This document shows, piece by piece, positions 10,500 through 21,354 of a DNA stretch of 64,000 bases. The stretch covers positions 15,805,388 to 15,869,387 of the forward strand of contig OZ035962.1 in the NCBI GenBank assembly GCA_964034945.1, given 5' to 3'. How positions within the stretch are numbered: the first letter of the stretch is position 1; the number at the start of each line of letters is the position of its first letter. A program made the position numbers and the translations under genes. Below the pieces are notes generated by a model. It saw only the letters and a program-made list of their open reading frames with translations. It was not told the DNA's origin and did not search any database. The stretch is from Chrysopilus asiliformis. Taxonomy: Eukaryota > Arthropoda > Insecta > Diptera > Rhagionidae.

Positions 10500-11340
10500 T
10501 TTTACGCACAGTTTCCCCATTTTTTACTTTCCTCTTCTATAGAGGGAAAGTTTTGTATTCATGATGGAGACCGACTCGAGCAAATTTTTAATCAGTACGA
10601 AATCCGTTTCAGGCAAAATTATGAGGATGTCCGCACGTCTGCTTGTCGGTCTGTCGATCTGTCGGTCTGTCGATCTGTCGGTCTATCGGTCTATCGGTCT
10701 ATCGGTCTATCGGTCTATCGGTCTATCGGTCTATCGGTCTATCGGTCTATCGGTCTATCGGTCTATCGGTCTATCGGTCTATCGGTCTATCGGTCTATCG
10801 GTCTATCGGTCTATCGGTCTATCGGTCTATCGGTCTATCGGTCTATCGGTCTATCGGTCTATCGGTCTATCGGTCTATCGGTCTATCGGTCTATCGGTCT
10901 ATCGGTCTATCGGTCTATCGGTCTATCGGTCTATCGGTCTATCGGTCTATCGGTCTATCGGTCTATCGGTCTATCGGTCTATCGGTCTATCGGTCTATCG
11001 GTCTATCGGTCTATCGGTCTATCGGTCTATCGGTCTATCGGTCTATCGGTCTATCGGTCTATCGGTCTGTCGGTCTATCGGTCTATCGGTCTATCGGTCT
11101 ATCGGTCTATCGGTCTATCGGTCTATCGGTCTATCGGTCTGTCGGTCTATCGGTCTATCGGTCTATCGGTCTATCGGTCTGTCGGTCTGTCCGTGTTAAG
11201 TATCTTGAATAACTCGAGAACGCGTTGACTTAGCGACTTGAAATTTCTTGCAAATGAGTATTACGAAAATTGTAGTTTTCTATGAACTATTGGGAAAGTA
11301 ACGGTAGTTATAACGGGTACCTACCTCACCATTTTTTTTT
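10500..11340 (+). repeat. R2/R1-like repeat hosting the 8-bp minisatellite
   Basis: The left flank (actttcctcttctatag, then acgaaatccgtttcag and aggatgtccg) matches words at 19068-19095 and the reverse complement of 39640-39660. The right flank (gcgttgacttagcgacttgaaattt) resembles the post-array part of R1/R2 copies. The host is therefore an interspersed repeat of the kind that always carries a ctgtctgtcc tract, here expanded hugely. Confidence 0.55.
10645..11190 (+). repeat. Minisatellite, 8-bp unit tcggtcta, about 68 copies
   Basis: A nearly pure array of tatcggtc with a few t-to-g variants (tctgtcgg) near both edges. Because 8 is not a multiple of 3, every frame reads the same octapeptide (VYRSIGLS) over and over, giving long open frames of 212 and 189 codons that are artefacts of the array. 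The variant units at the edges equal the ordinary ctgtcggt word of the host repeat, so the array probably grew from it by slippage or unequal exchange. Confidence 0.95.
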
Positions 11341-12062
11341 TTTTTGAAAAAATATGGTTTTTTGAAAATTTTCCGAAAATTAAACGCTTTTGAGAAAAAA
11401 TGAATACAACAAAATTTATAGGAAATAAAATTTTCTACATTTTTTCTTTACCGATTATTACGTATGTATCTTTAACAGTTTTCGAGATATTTGAAAAAAA
11501 TATTATTTCTCACATATTTTTTCCGAACTTAATTATTGCAGAGAAACGTTTTGTGTCGATCACAACTGATATTTTTTGTTGTAAAATATAAAATATTTGC
11601 GATTTTTAAAACAATATAGAAATGTCCAATGCAATTGTGCTCTCCAATTGTGTGTGATCAAAAAATAATAACATTCAGCTTTATTTCTCATTTAATTATT
11701 AAATAGTATTTATGTTAAAACGTAATTAACCTTCAAAACAAAACAAAAAAAAACAATTGTACTGGTAACGTGGCTTGAATTCTTAATGGGTAGAAAATTG
11801 AACACATCAATATCGATTGACTGCGTAACCAGTGCAAAATAATCTTTTTTGAATACCTATAAAAATACGTAGATTTTTGTATTGAAATAATTATGAGATA
11901 TTTCGTTTTACATGATAACAATTATCATAATTTTCAATGGATAATTGTTGTCTCTAACAGACTTTAAATTAATTACATCAATATCCACTAAAATGTAACT
12001 TTGAATAAATGTTTACTGTTTTGCCGAATTTTGTTATTTATTTGTTTATTTTTTCTTTGCAG
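11341..12062. other. No recognisable feature; ends in a polypyrimidine tract
   Basis: AT-rich sequence without a supported frame. The last 25 bases before 12063 (ttatttttttctttgcag pattern) form the acceptor for the candidate exon described next. Confidence 0.4.
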
Positions 12063-12101
12063 GGTTCACCTCCATCGCCGAAAAGCACTTCATTTAAACA
12101 T
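12063..12101 (+). CDS. Candidate 39-nt internal microexon
   Basis: A strong 3' splice site (polypyrimidine tract ending ttttctttgcag, AG at 12061-12062) precedes 39 bases of clearly higher GC than the surroundings, followed by a good 5' splice site (gtacgtagt, from 12102). Its length is 13 codons exactly; frame 1 reads GSPPSPKSTSFKH and frame 2 is also open. A 3n length would allow in-frame skipping. The host gene is not identifiable. This rests on splice signals and composition only. Confidence 0.4.
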
Positions 12102-12415
12102 GTACGTAGTAATTTATACCATACCAAAAATACTAATTTTTTACTATAAATTCAGTATCTACACTTTTAAACATGCATTATATAAAAAAAAATTTAAAAA
12201 AATATGAAAAATTCTAAAAACATGCAATTTATCGCGTAAAGAGCTCCCAAAATATAAAAATTATTAAGAAAATTACAAGAAATTTTCTTAAAATAATATC
12301 GGAAATTGCGGACACATCTAGGAGATCTTTTTTTTAGTACCTATGGCTTAAATTTTGGGGCTGTTCGACGGATTTCTGAATTATTCAGCAAATTCTAACA
12401 ACTGTTTCAGTCATA

Positions 12416-12560
12416 CCGTGTCTTCACTTGGGATTTTTCATCGCAGAGATTTTTGATTGACCAATCAGAGCTCGAGTTGATAGCGATATCGCCGTCGACT
12501 CGGGCTCTGATTGGTCAATCATAAAATCTCTGCGATGAAAAATCCCAAGTGAAGACACGG
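12416..12560. mobile_element. Foldback MITE (145 bp)
   Basis: Arms of about 65 bp, starting ccgtgtcttcacttgggatt and mirrored at the right end, flank a short centre around gatagcgatatcgcc. The arms include attgaccaatcagagctc and its counterpart. I could not define a clean target duplication (gtcata on the left, tgtcag on the right), so the superfamily is unassigned. Confidence 0.7.
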
Positions 12561-12600
12561 TGTCAGTTTGGTATCTTAATCAATTTAAATGGAAGAGGTA

Positions 12601-12995
12601 GGGTGACCGTATTTTTTGTTGAGTCAATCTAGGACAAGATGAGAGGGAGGGGGTGACTGAATCGAAACACCAACGAAAACCAAAATTTTATGGAACTAAA
12701 ATCTTTATTTGGACGAAAACCCAGGATAAAGGATCAATAAAATGAAGTTTTTTAAACAAAGTGCGACGCAAAAATTGATACAGTCGCAAGCAAAAACTTA
12801 ATTTTTTCCATAAATAATTACGACGCAAATTATTACACCAGCAAAGAACACAAAAGCGCCGCAGGCAAAATCGATCTATGACACTATTATAACACTTAAT
12901 GGACAAATTTGGGACAACAGTTTTGTTCCCGGGACGGGTGAATAACATGCCTTATTTCAAGACTGTCCCTGCCAAACCAGGTCGTATGGTCACCC
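12601..12995. mobile_element. TIR element with gggtgacc ends (395 bp, TA duplication)
   Basis: The left end is gggtgaccgtatttttt and the right end is gtatggtcaccc, flanked by TA (12599-12600, 12996-12997). The interior near the right end has tgtcccaaatt and cccgggacgg words. The short 10-11 bp TIR with TA suggests a Tc1/mariner-related MITE. No coding content is seen. Confidence 0.6.
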
Positions 12996-13063
12996 TAAAT
13001 ATAAGTCGTCATGTCTTTTATTCCGCAATTTCCTATCATATCATACTAATATATAAACATAAC

Positions 13064-13667
13064 AAAAGCTATAATTGCCAATCTGGCAATCATTGGAGAC
13101 CCGTATGGTGATATTCGTATCAAAATTCGAACAGTTATACCAAAATTCCAATTTGAAGTCAAACTTCCCAATAAGATTTTTTAAAATTTATTCCAATCGG
13201 ATTTTGATGTATGGGAGTTTTATGTAGAATCATATCCTAAATAACTTTTGTTCTTGGACTTTTTTGATAAGATGCACCGTTTTTGAGATATCCACAAAAA
13301 ACGATTTCGTTCGTATGGGGGGTACCCCCCCTAATGGTCCATTTTTGCCCATTAACGAACTTAGCCTTGCATTTTACGAAAAACGAATCTGCGCAAAATT
13401 TCAAGTCTCTAGCTCAATCCGTGCGCCCGCAATCCGCGCCACAGACAGACAGACGGACAGACAGACAGACAGACGGACAGACAGACGGACAGACGGACAG
13501 ACGGACAGACGGACAGACGGACAGACAGACGGACGGACATGCTAAATTCAACTTTTTTCATCATTCTAAACACACTGGTGTAATTCATTTTTTTGTGCGA
13601 TGACGGGATCTTGGCGTTACAAACGGTAAGGCAAAGTTAATATACCCTTTGGTTTCACCATACGGGT
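13064..13667 (+). repeat. R1 interspersed repeat, copy with acagacgg array
   Basis: Begins aaaagctataattgcca, has the block gattttgatgtatggga, then atggtccatttttgccc, a tail block tttcaagtctctagctcaat, an array of gacagacg/gacggaca words at 13441-13530, the block ctggtgtaattcattttt and the end ataccctttggtttcacc. The same order is found at 29.7, 43.3, 47.9 and 53.4 kb. Overlapping small frames through the array are artefacts. The words acccgtatggtga (13099) and tcaccatacgggt (13655) are perfect inverted repeats. The class of R1 is unknown. Confidence 0.75.
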
Positions 13668-13957
13668 ATAAAAATGAGTTGGTGTCTGTCTGTCTGTTCC
13701 TCTTTCACGATTGGCCTGAAATTTGGCATAGATGTTCGTCGGAGGTCCAGCCCCAACATACACCCATTAAAAAGTAGCCCGAGAGGTAGGGGAGTAAGGG
13801 GAAGGGGTAAAGTGATCTCGAAACTTAGCTCTTTCTCTATGTTACCCTTTCGCGGGGAAACTACCGAGCCGATTGGCCTGAAGTTTAGCTCCAACATAGA
13901 CCATATACAAAAAAAATTGAAAAAACTTAACCCGGCAACGACGGGTATGCAAGCTAG
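13668..13957 (+). mobile_element. Non-autonomous Helitron, copy B
   Basis: Starts in tataaaaatgagttggtgtc directly against the end of R1. It carries (tctg)n, the cgaaacttagctcttt and ctaccgagccgattggcct blocks, and ends with the hairpin acccggcaacgacgggt then atgcaagCTAG (13954-13957) and T. The first bases (TCATACTAA of copies A and C) are missing, so the 5' end looks truncated or replaced by R1. Confidence 0.75.
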
Positions 13958-13959
13958 TA

Positions 13960-15806
13960 GTTGAGAAAATCTTTTGCAATTTTAGCAGGGCAGGAGGCCA
14001 CAAAGAATCGTAGTGAAATTTCAGGATGGGGCGATCAACATATCGCCTGCTATGCCACTTCCCCACTACCCCTTTTCTAATTAGAAATCTGATGACTTTA
14101 ATCGGATGCAGCTTTTTCTATTTCGACACTAAGGGATTGCCCATAAAAGATGAGGGTAGTTCTGCGGTGGTGTAACAGTGATACTAGGCTCCATTGAAAA
14201 AATCTCGAAAAAGGAAATTAAATTTACCATAATGATGTTTTCCAAAAAACCAGTATGCTAAAAAATTGTCCATTCAAATTAATTACGTTGCCATGGGTTC
14301 ATATATGCTTTGATTCAAAAGTTTATTTTCCTGTATATAAACAGTTTTTTTTATTTTGCTTGGCACATTTTTAATACAACAAAAAAAAACATTTCTTTGA
14401 CATCAAATACAATACATAGCAAAAATCTAATTATTAAATTAACATTTGACTGTACCAGAAAACCACATTATAAATATCAAAGTAAAAGCTTTTTCTCTAG
14501 AAATACTATATATAAATATATCCATAATTAATTTACACATTGTACCTTATTATGTTGTGCTACTAGAATGAAATTACAACTAAAACATCATTTCTTAAAG
14601 TATTAATCATACTTTATTTTCCTAATTCAATCAGGAATTTGCTTTTTAAGGAAAAAAATTGTTTATTTTTTTTCATTTATTTTACTTTTGGCCCTCGTCA
14701 ACACAAATCCATTCGTTCGTTTCATTTTATTATGGTGAACATCTTGTATTACGGCTTATATTAATTTGCTTAAGCAAAAAGGAACCAATTTATTCATATT
14801 TTCCCATCATACTGACGCGTCTTCATACGTCACTCATGTGCGGATGAATGTTTTTGGCCTGTCTAAAGCGAATATCAACCTCTAAACGAATTTTACCCTC
14901 CCCAAAAATGAGTATAGGTTACCGCTCGGCACATATTTTGGGGTACAGTACATATGGTGAGTAGTGTATACTATAGTGTAATAAAATACGTGTACGTACG
15001 AATATATCTCGAATGTTGAAATGGAAAAGTGCTCCTGCTCAAATCATATCTCATACATCAAGTTTTCCTTTTTTTTGGAAAAAATCAGCCCCTTACAGAT
15101 ACTCATCCATCAAAAGTGAAAAAGCTTTTTCCCGGCGAAATAAGTGAAACAGCAGCACGGTGCCAAAAGCAGACTTTCGACCTATTCTATTCGCAACGCA
15201 ACGGAAAGAAAAAAATAAAATAAATCCGGATAGAGGGATAAAATATACTCGCACGAAGACGTAGACGTAGACTCAATATTAGACGGTCTGGGGTCGAGGT
15301 AGAAAAGTGTATAATATGTGCGTTTTACAGAGTAATTTCTTATATTTTCAAACAAATTTTCTTTTTTTTTCTCATTTTAGATTTTACGTTTCTTTTCTCC
15401 TCTATATGCGGATGCGTATAAATGTATTTGTGTGCAGGGATAAAAAAGAATCCTGTCAAGTTAAAATGAAATACGAAGTTAGGTAGGATAGACAGGAACA
15501 AAGGAAAATCAGCATCTCTAACTTAGTTCCGTTCTTTAAAATGAGGTTAACGTCCTAGAACCCACTTATGATACATGCCCTTTAGGCAATTTATTTTTCA
15601 TCTTTCGCTTTCTTTTCTATGATCACAAAGATTTTTGTATACGTTATATAGAGTTTTCGTGTACGTTATAACGGTATATTTCTTTGTAGATGGCTGTATT
15701 TTCTGTCGGATATATTTAACATCGTGTATAAACGTCTATTTATGTCAGACGACAAGGGCTTGAAAGGAATACTTTTCAAGTCCCAAGTCGCAGTTTGTGA
15801 TTTGCA
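13960..15806. other. No recognisable feature
   Basis: Several 60-75-codon frames (14310-14531, 14659-14847, 15029-15223) show no recognisable domain, no splice context and ordinary AT-rich composition; I regard them as chance. Confidence 0.4.
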
Positions 15807-15810
15807 TTAA

Positions 15811-16020
15811 CCCTTAATTTATGAGGTGAAAATCATATGCGTAAATGATGAGGTGGTTTCTAATGGACTCACATACCACATCCGTGCTTTTAAGTCGCCA
15901 TACAACACCATACTGTATGAAGGTACTGAAGATTTCAGAGTAACTGTGCTGAAAACATGAGAAATAGCAAAGAGAGAAAAGCCAATGTGGGTCCAATGGA
16001 CCCACCTCATCAATTAAAGG
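15811..16020. mobile_element. piggyBac-like MITE (210 bp, TTAA duplication)
   Basis: TTAA at 15807-15810 and 16021-16024 flanks ends cccttaatttatgaggtg and cacctcatcaattaaagg, an 18-bp inverted repeat with few mismatches. TTAA plus CCY ends is the piggyBac signature. Just inside the right end is a perfect 19-bp palindrome, gtgggtccaatggacccac. The frames of 63-64 codons on the minus strand are inside the element and not credible genes. Confidence 0.85.
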
Positions 16021-16024
16021 TTAA

Positions 16025-19000
16025 TACACGGGCACATTTACGATGGCTGTGAAAATTGCCTGCACTGAGGAAAATCGGTCATGTAGTAGAATCAGGAACC
16101 ATCATTTGATTTAAATGATTCTCATTTATACTCCAAAAACAAAAGTTTTTTATTTGAATTAAAATATAAAGTACATATAGTAAAACCAAATACCAAACCA
16201 TTCATTTTAAATGCGGGTATTTGATTTAAATACATCTAAAATTGTTTAAATGAAAATATTTTTTTTTGACAGAGAGCATTTTCTTAAGTCATGCAGTCAA
16301 ATCAAAAAATCGAGCATTTGTTTTCAATGTATAGGCAGTTAAACCCTGAAATCTTCAAGTCCCTGTCCTCGTAAAAAACGTAAGAATAAAAAAACTGTCA
16401 AGAAATGGCCTGGGGGGGGGGGGGGTGATTAATCTTCGTGATTGAGGGTTTGTACGTTCTTAAAGACTTTCTAAGGAGGGTGAAACTATGATTTTAAAAA
16501 ATCAACACTTGAATTTTATTTTATTACTTTCGCTACTAGTTCAAGGTTCCGTATCCATAAGGTTTTCTGCTCCTACTAGCTTGTAAGATTAGGTGTTCCC
16601 TTCTCTTTCGATGTTAGGTGCGATTTCTTAGTATAAAAAATCCTGCGTGAAACTGGCTCTAAATGTTGTTCACCACAAGGACATTTTTTCACGATTATTG
16701 ATTTTAGCTCACTCTAAATTTTCAATACTACCAAATTGCTACTTGGGATGCTGGAAAAGGAGGTCCTGTTGAGATGTTTTTTATACACCGTATACCATAT
16801 TGCTCTTGTTATGTAAGTCGCGAAGCCGTTTGAAATTTTAAATATTATTCAAGGGGATTTCTTCTAACATAAGAATATCAATGAACCATTTCGCGCATAA
16901 GAATCAAATGAAACGGGGTTTTGCTTTTCACTTTTATAGCAGAACGAAACGAAAGGAGACAAAAAAATGAAAATCTGTAGACACTCGTAGAAAATCCTTT
17001 TTGGTTGCTTCTGATGATGATTTTTCCATACTTTCCATTCGGTCCCATTTTTTTTTCGTCCGTCTCATCCAAATTTTTTGTGGTGTTCTAAGCCTTTTGC
17101 TTCAATCTCAACGCTTCTGACTGAGATCCCCAGAGTCTTTGCGTCTTCGTTTGCACAGCGCGCTTTATCCTACCACTTTTCCAGAAGTTTTTTTTCTACT
17201 TTTTTTCCCTTGACAAAATGAAAAAAGAAAGTCGCATCGCTTTGTCATCCTTTTGGTCGGTCTTTTTTGCTTTCAAAAGAAAAAAAAAATTGAAGAAAAA
17301 AATTAAGAAAAAAGGAGGAAAGATAGTCATCTTATCCGGCTTTTGGAGCGGTTTTGTCAAACCAGATTTTCACCGTCGATTCGAATGGTGACGCTGAATG
17401 GATCTGTTCATTCCGTATATTATAGCGAAAATTTAGGACAAGCTTCCTGTTACAATCCCTTCAACGTCTCAAGACTATTCACTTGGACTTTTCTGTACCA
17501 TGACCTAGCATCGTCCTGCTATATCACTTAAAATACGAACCGAATTACAACAACAGCCAGCGAGGTAGAATTGTTCTGTTGGCGATAGAAAAACTATCAG
17601 ATCCCTTTTTTCTACTTAAATAAACCAAAGCAAAAGTTCTCCGAGAAAAAAAAAATAAGGAAATGGAAATTGTGAAAAGTCTAGGGCAAATGATATTCTG
17701 AAGAAAATAAGCAATGTCATCTAAGCAGAGTCCATGATTTTTTCACAACTCACCCGAACTACTTTTGCTACATTTATGTTACACTCAAACAGTCAAGACA
17801 ACTACTATTAGGCTTTTGCTCATCCCCTTTAATAGAAGGGGAAAGCACTGCCTATTACAGTGTAAAACAAAAAACAATGGAATAAGATGAAAAAAAAAGA
17901 CTGGTAAAAGCCTATGTAAAAGCATTAACAAAAAATGCCGGGAAAATGTACGATTCGTACATGACCTAAATATTGATGTCAGCAATTGATTTATATCCTT
18001 TCAATGATTTTCGCGAAAATTCCACTTTATAGGAAAACAAGGAAACAATCCAGAAACGAATGGAAAATCATTCAAGGAAAACGGAGGAAAAACATTGTGA
18101 ACAGAAATCGAAGGAAATAAGGAAGTTGCCTAAAGACCATCTCTACCCCAGGATATTTTCGTACCTCTTGTGCGATGCTTGCAGTAAAGAAGCTAAATTC
18201 CAAATTGGAAAGGCAATAAGGAGATACTTATCCAAAGACAATTCCTTAAAAAAGTAATAATGTCTCGTAAGTACCTTAACGTAAATAAGGGAAATTGTAT
18301 TCCATTGTAAGCGAGATTTATTTAAAAGACTCAAACTCGTCAAATTTTGAAGCGGGTTTGTACGTTCTTAAAGAGTTTCTATAATTTGTGAAAACGATCG
18401 TTTTGCATTGGTCGTTTTTTTCTTATTTTAAGTATTCCAAGTCTTGAAGTCGCACCCTCAATTTCTAGAATCTACAATACTATTTTAAAGTTTTCACTAA
18501 AAAAAGAAAATTTAGTTTGAATTGAATTCAGATTCCTTATTATTCTCCTAAAATGGAATCTGAATATTTAAAGTTTTTAAATGTTAAAAAAACAGAATGC
18601 AGCTTCTATACCAATTTGATACAGCACGGTATTTTTCAGGAATCTAAGGTGGCTTCCAGACCAAGTTTTTTACTGATCATATTTACTTTATGTCAAATGA
18701 AATTGAACATATAACGCGATCGTTTTGACCAAGTTAAATAAAATAAACGACAAGTTAGACAAAATCGAAATAGTTTTAATTTTCTTCTAACTACGTTTTG
18801 GATTTTTTCGTGAATCTGCTACTAGTGTCTCACCGGAACTGGTTTTGAAGCCGAAACCGAAACCGAAACCGAATCTTTTTTATAGCAAGCTCTGTATGAC
18901 CAAAAAGTTGGAAAAAGTATAAATTTCGTCAACAAAGTGAAATTTTGCATGAAACATTAAAATATTTATGAAAAAAAGAAAATTTATTTTTATAAATTGC

Positions 19001-19059
19001 ATCATAAACTTTTTCTCAAAATTAGAAAAGAGACGCTGAGCCCAAAAGTGCTATAACCC
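16025..19059. other. No recognisable feature
   Basis: Holds a 15-base G run at about 16411-16425 and a short (ccgaaa)n tract at about 18850. A 65-codon frame at 18060-18257 (+) and a 64-codon frame at 16878-17072 (-) have somewhat balanced composition but no recognisable domain and no convincing splice sites. Confidence 0.4.
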
Positions 19060-19542
19060 ACTAACCGAAATCCGTTTCAGTGATAAGGATGTCCGGGTAT
19101 CTGTCTGTCGGCATGTCTGCCTGTCCGATGCACGTATCCCAAAATAAATCCGCGTTGAGCTATCGAAGCCCATAAGGATAACGGAAGGTCCAGTTAGGAT
19201 GACGTGATTGTCCTTTCCTTCAATTTTTCCAGAAAAATCTCATGCGGGGGTTTTTGGGGTGGCTGAATGTGGTGGATTTTGACGTTAAGAAGTCTGTAAG
19301 GATAACGGAAGGTCCAGTAAGGATAACGGGATTATACTTTTCCTCAAATTTTCCGGAAAGAATCTCATCTTGGGATTTTTGGGGTGAAATTGCATTGTGT
19401 ATACTTTTGTGCTACTATTTTTGTCTGACTCATCAACGCCCAGCCCAAACCCCTGAAGCTAGAAACTTGAAACTTTCACAGTATGTCCTAACCATCACGT
19501 AGTCGCTCATTAAGGCGGGGTTTTCCGAAATTTTATCCCTAA

Positions 19543-20132
19543 AGTAGGGCACACATCTATCAGTTTTCCATCAGTCGCAACTGTTACGGTACTCGTCAGT
19601 TTTCCATCAGTTTTTTACATCTAGTTATGCGTTCACATCTATCAGTTGCAAGTGACAGTTTTTTGTGAAAAGTATCCATTCATTTTAATGGCAGAATTCA
19701 AACAGTGAGGATGAATAATGAAGAGAGAGCGTGTTTATGCATTATTATCGCATTAAGTTCAAACAATAAAATTTGGTTCTGTTCTGATGCGATACGATTG
19801 ACGCGAACGTTCAAACTAATCAGTTGGCCATGCGTTTTAACAAAAAAACTGGGCACCAATCATGTATTCCGACGCGTCTCTGTCTTTCGACTTCGACGCA
19901 GCTTCTAACTCTTGACTTCGCCATATCTGTAGCTTGAAATTTCGCGGAATCGGCACTATGAATCGAAACGTGATTCCGACTGTGACTTCAGCAAATTTGA
20001 AGCTGCTGATATGGCGAAGTCAAGAGTTAAAAGCTGCGTCGAAGTCGAAAGACAGAGACGCGTCGGAATACATGATTGCTGCCCTGATTTGCCCACGATT
20101 TTTTTCGAAAACTGATAGATGTGTAGCCTACT
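19543..20132. mobile_element. PIF/Harbinger-like MITE (590 bp, TAA duplication)
   Basis: The ends agtagggcacacatctatca and its inverted partner (tgatagatgtgtagcctact) are flanked by TAA at 19540-19542 and 20133-20135. Subterminal copies of catcagttttccatcag recur near the left end. It interrupts R2 and itself contains the foldback element at 19849-20086. No transposase is present. Confidence 0.8.
19849..20086. mobile_element. CTGGGC/CAGGGC foldback element, copy 1
   Basis: Arms of about 75-80 bp: ctgggcaccaatcatgtatt, then gacgcgtctctgtctttcga, mirrored at 20004-20086. The family recurs at 29511-29676. CAGGG-type ends are common in hAT elements, but no 8-bp duplication could be recognised. 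It is nested in the TAA-flanked MITE, so it is younger than that insertion. Confidence 0.7.
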
Positions 20133-20469
20133 TAAGGGGGTAAACGGGAGATAAAGGGGGTTTGGGGTTTTTTAAACCGTGATTTTCGCCATTAATCCTG
20201 CTCAATAGGAGGCTGAAAAGTTTCACTCGGGGGTTTTCGGGGTCGCTGATCGCGAATCCGGTGTTAGATTTTCGATATTAGAAACGAAAGGTCCTATCAG
20301 GACAACTCAAATATCATTTTTCCTATTTTTTCCGGGAAAAACCCCCGTTTCGGGGTCACTGATCACGAATCCGGTGTTAGACTAATTCGCAACGGAGAGT
20401 CCTGCCATGATAAGATTTTTCTCAAAAGTTTTTAAGTTCTTTCCGGTTTTCTTCGTATTCAAAAACTTG

Positions 20470-20510
20470 TACAAAAAACTTAACCCGGCAACGACGGGTA
20501 TGCAAGCTAG
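20470..20510 (+). mobile_element. Helitron 3' end fragment
   Basis: About 40 bp (aaaacttaacccggcaacga ... gcaagCTAG, then T) identical to the 3' terminus of the three longer Helitrons. No body sequence precedes it, so it is a truncated copy or a capture of only the terminator. Confidence 0.8.
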
Positions 20511-20967
20511 TACCCTATATATGGGGTATACAGGGTATAAAAACAAAAAAATAATTTTTTGGACGCTGTGTATCAGAAATAAAAGCGAGATAAAAGTGTG
20601 AGAAATGTAGAATAAATATTTATCTCTATAAAAAATATTCTTTTTGCATTTTTTTTATGTAAAAGCTTTTTTTTTTATTCTTTTATGCCTTCTAACATTT
20701 TGTTCCGTAGATGATAATTTACGCACTGAGATATTTTTTACGAAAAGAAAAACTTAAAACAAAATTTCGAATTCATCAAACCATCCCATAAAATCGTTTC
20801 GATTCAATGAAATTCACAAACAAACATTCGACATTTCACTTGGCAAAATCAGCCAAACGATATAAAAAATGTTTTGAAAGAATAAAATGCCGATAAAATC
20901 AAAGATGTGATACATCAGTAACCTTATCAAATGTGGTACTGTCTTCACTGTCATTACGCTAGTCTAA

Positions 20968-21351
20968 TGCTACATTTACACGAATGACAAATTTGTCATT
21001 TTTTTCTTGTCATTATGTTAATTCCCGTGTAAATGGCATAATTTTTGTAATTTTTTCTGTCAGAAAATGTCAATCTCTCATAAAAGAATGAACTTGTCCA
21101 TTCTTTTATGCCAGATTGTCATTCGTGCAAACGCAATATTAGTTATGACAAAAGTTGAATACTAAAGTTGTCATAACTAATATTGCGTTTGCACGAATGA
21201 CAATCTGGCATAAAAGAATGGACAAGTTCATTCTTTTATGAGAGATTGACATTTTCTGACAGAAAAAATTACAAAAATTATGCCATTTACACGGGAATTA
21301 ACATAATGACAAGAAAAAAATGACAAATTTGTCATTCGTGTAAATGTAGCA
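20968..21351. mobile_element. 384-bp palindromic MITE, copy 2 (TAA duplication)
   Basis: Same length and arms as copies 1 and 3, flanked by TAA at 20965-20967 and 21352-21354. The loop reads aaaagttgaatactaaagt, the reverse complement of the loop in copies 1 and 3, so this copy is inserted in the opposite orientation or its centre has flipped. The arms are the cleanest of the three copies. Confidence 0.92.
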
Positions 21352-21354
21352 TAA

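Larger units (their letters stand above)
19060..20400 (+). repeat. R2 interspersed repeat, longest copy, split by a MITE
   Basis: Starts near gaaatccgtttcagtgataa with a ctgtctgtcggcatgtctg tract. The core taaggataacggaaggtcc ... ttttccagaaaaatctcat ... tttttggggt occurs twice as a direct repeat (about 19171 and 19298). The repeat ends near ccggtgttagact. Bases 19543-20132 are a later insertion. Other R2 copies: 1.5, 35.5 (minus), 49.4 and 59.3 kb. No coding region is recognised; class unknown. Confidence 0.65.

Noticed and set aside
10561..11212. Overlapping open frames of 189-212 codons encoding an octapeptide repeat
   Set aside because: They are a mechanical result of the 8-bp array (no stop in any frame) and have no coding context.
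13264..13603. Overlapping frames of 93-106 codons through the acagacgg array
   Set aside because: Low-complexity artefact of the repeat; the encoded TDRRTDRQ pattern is typical of such arrays.
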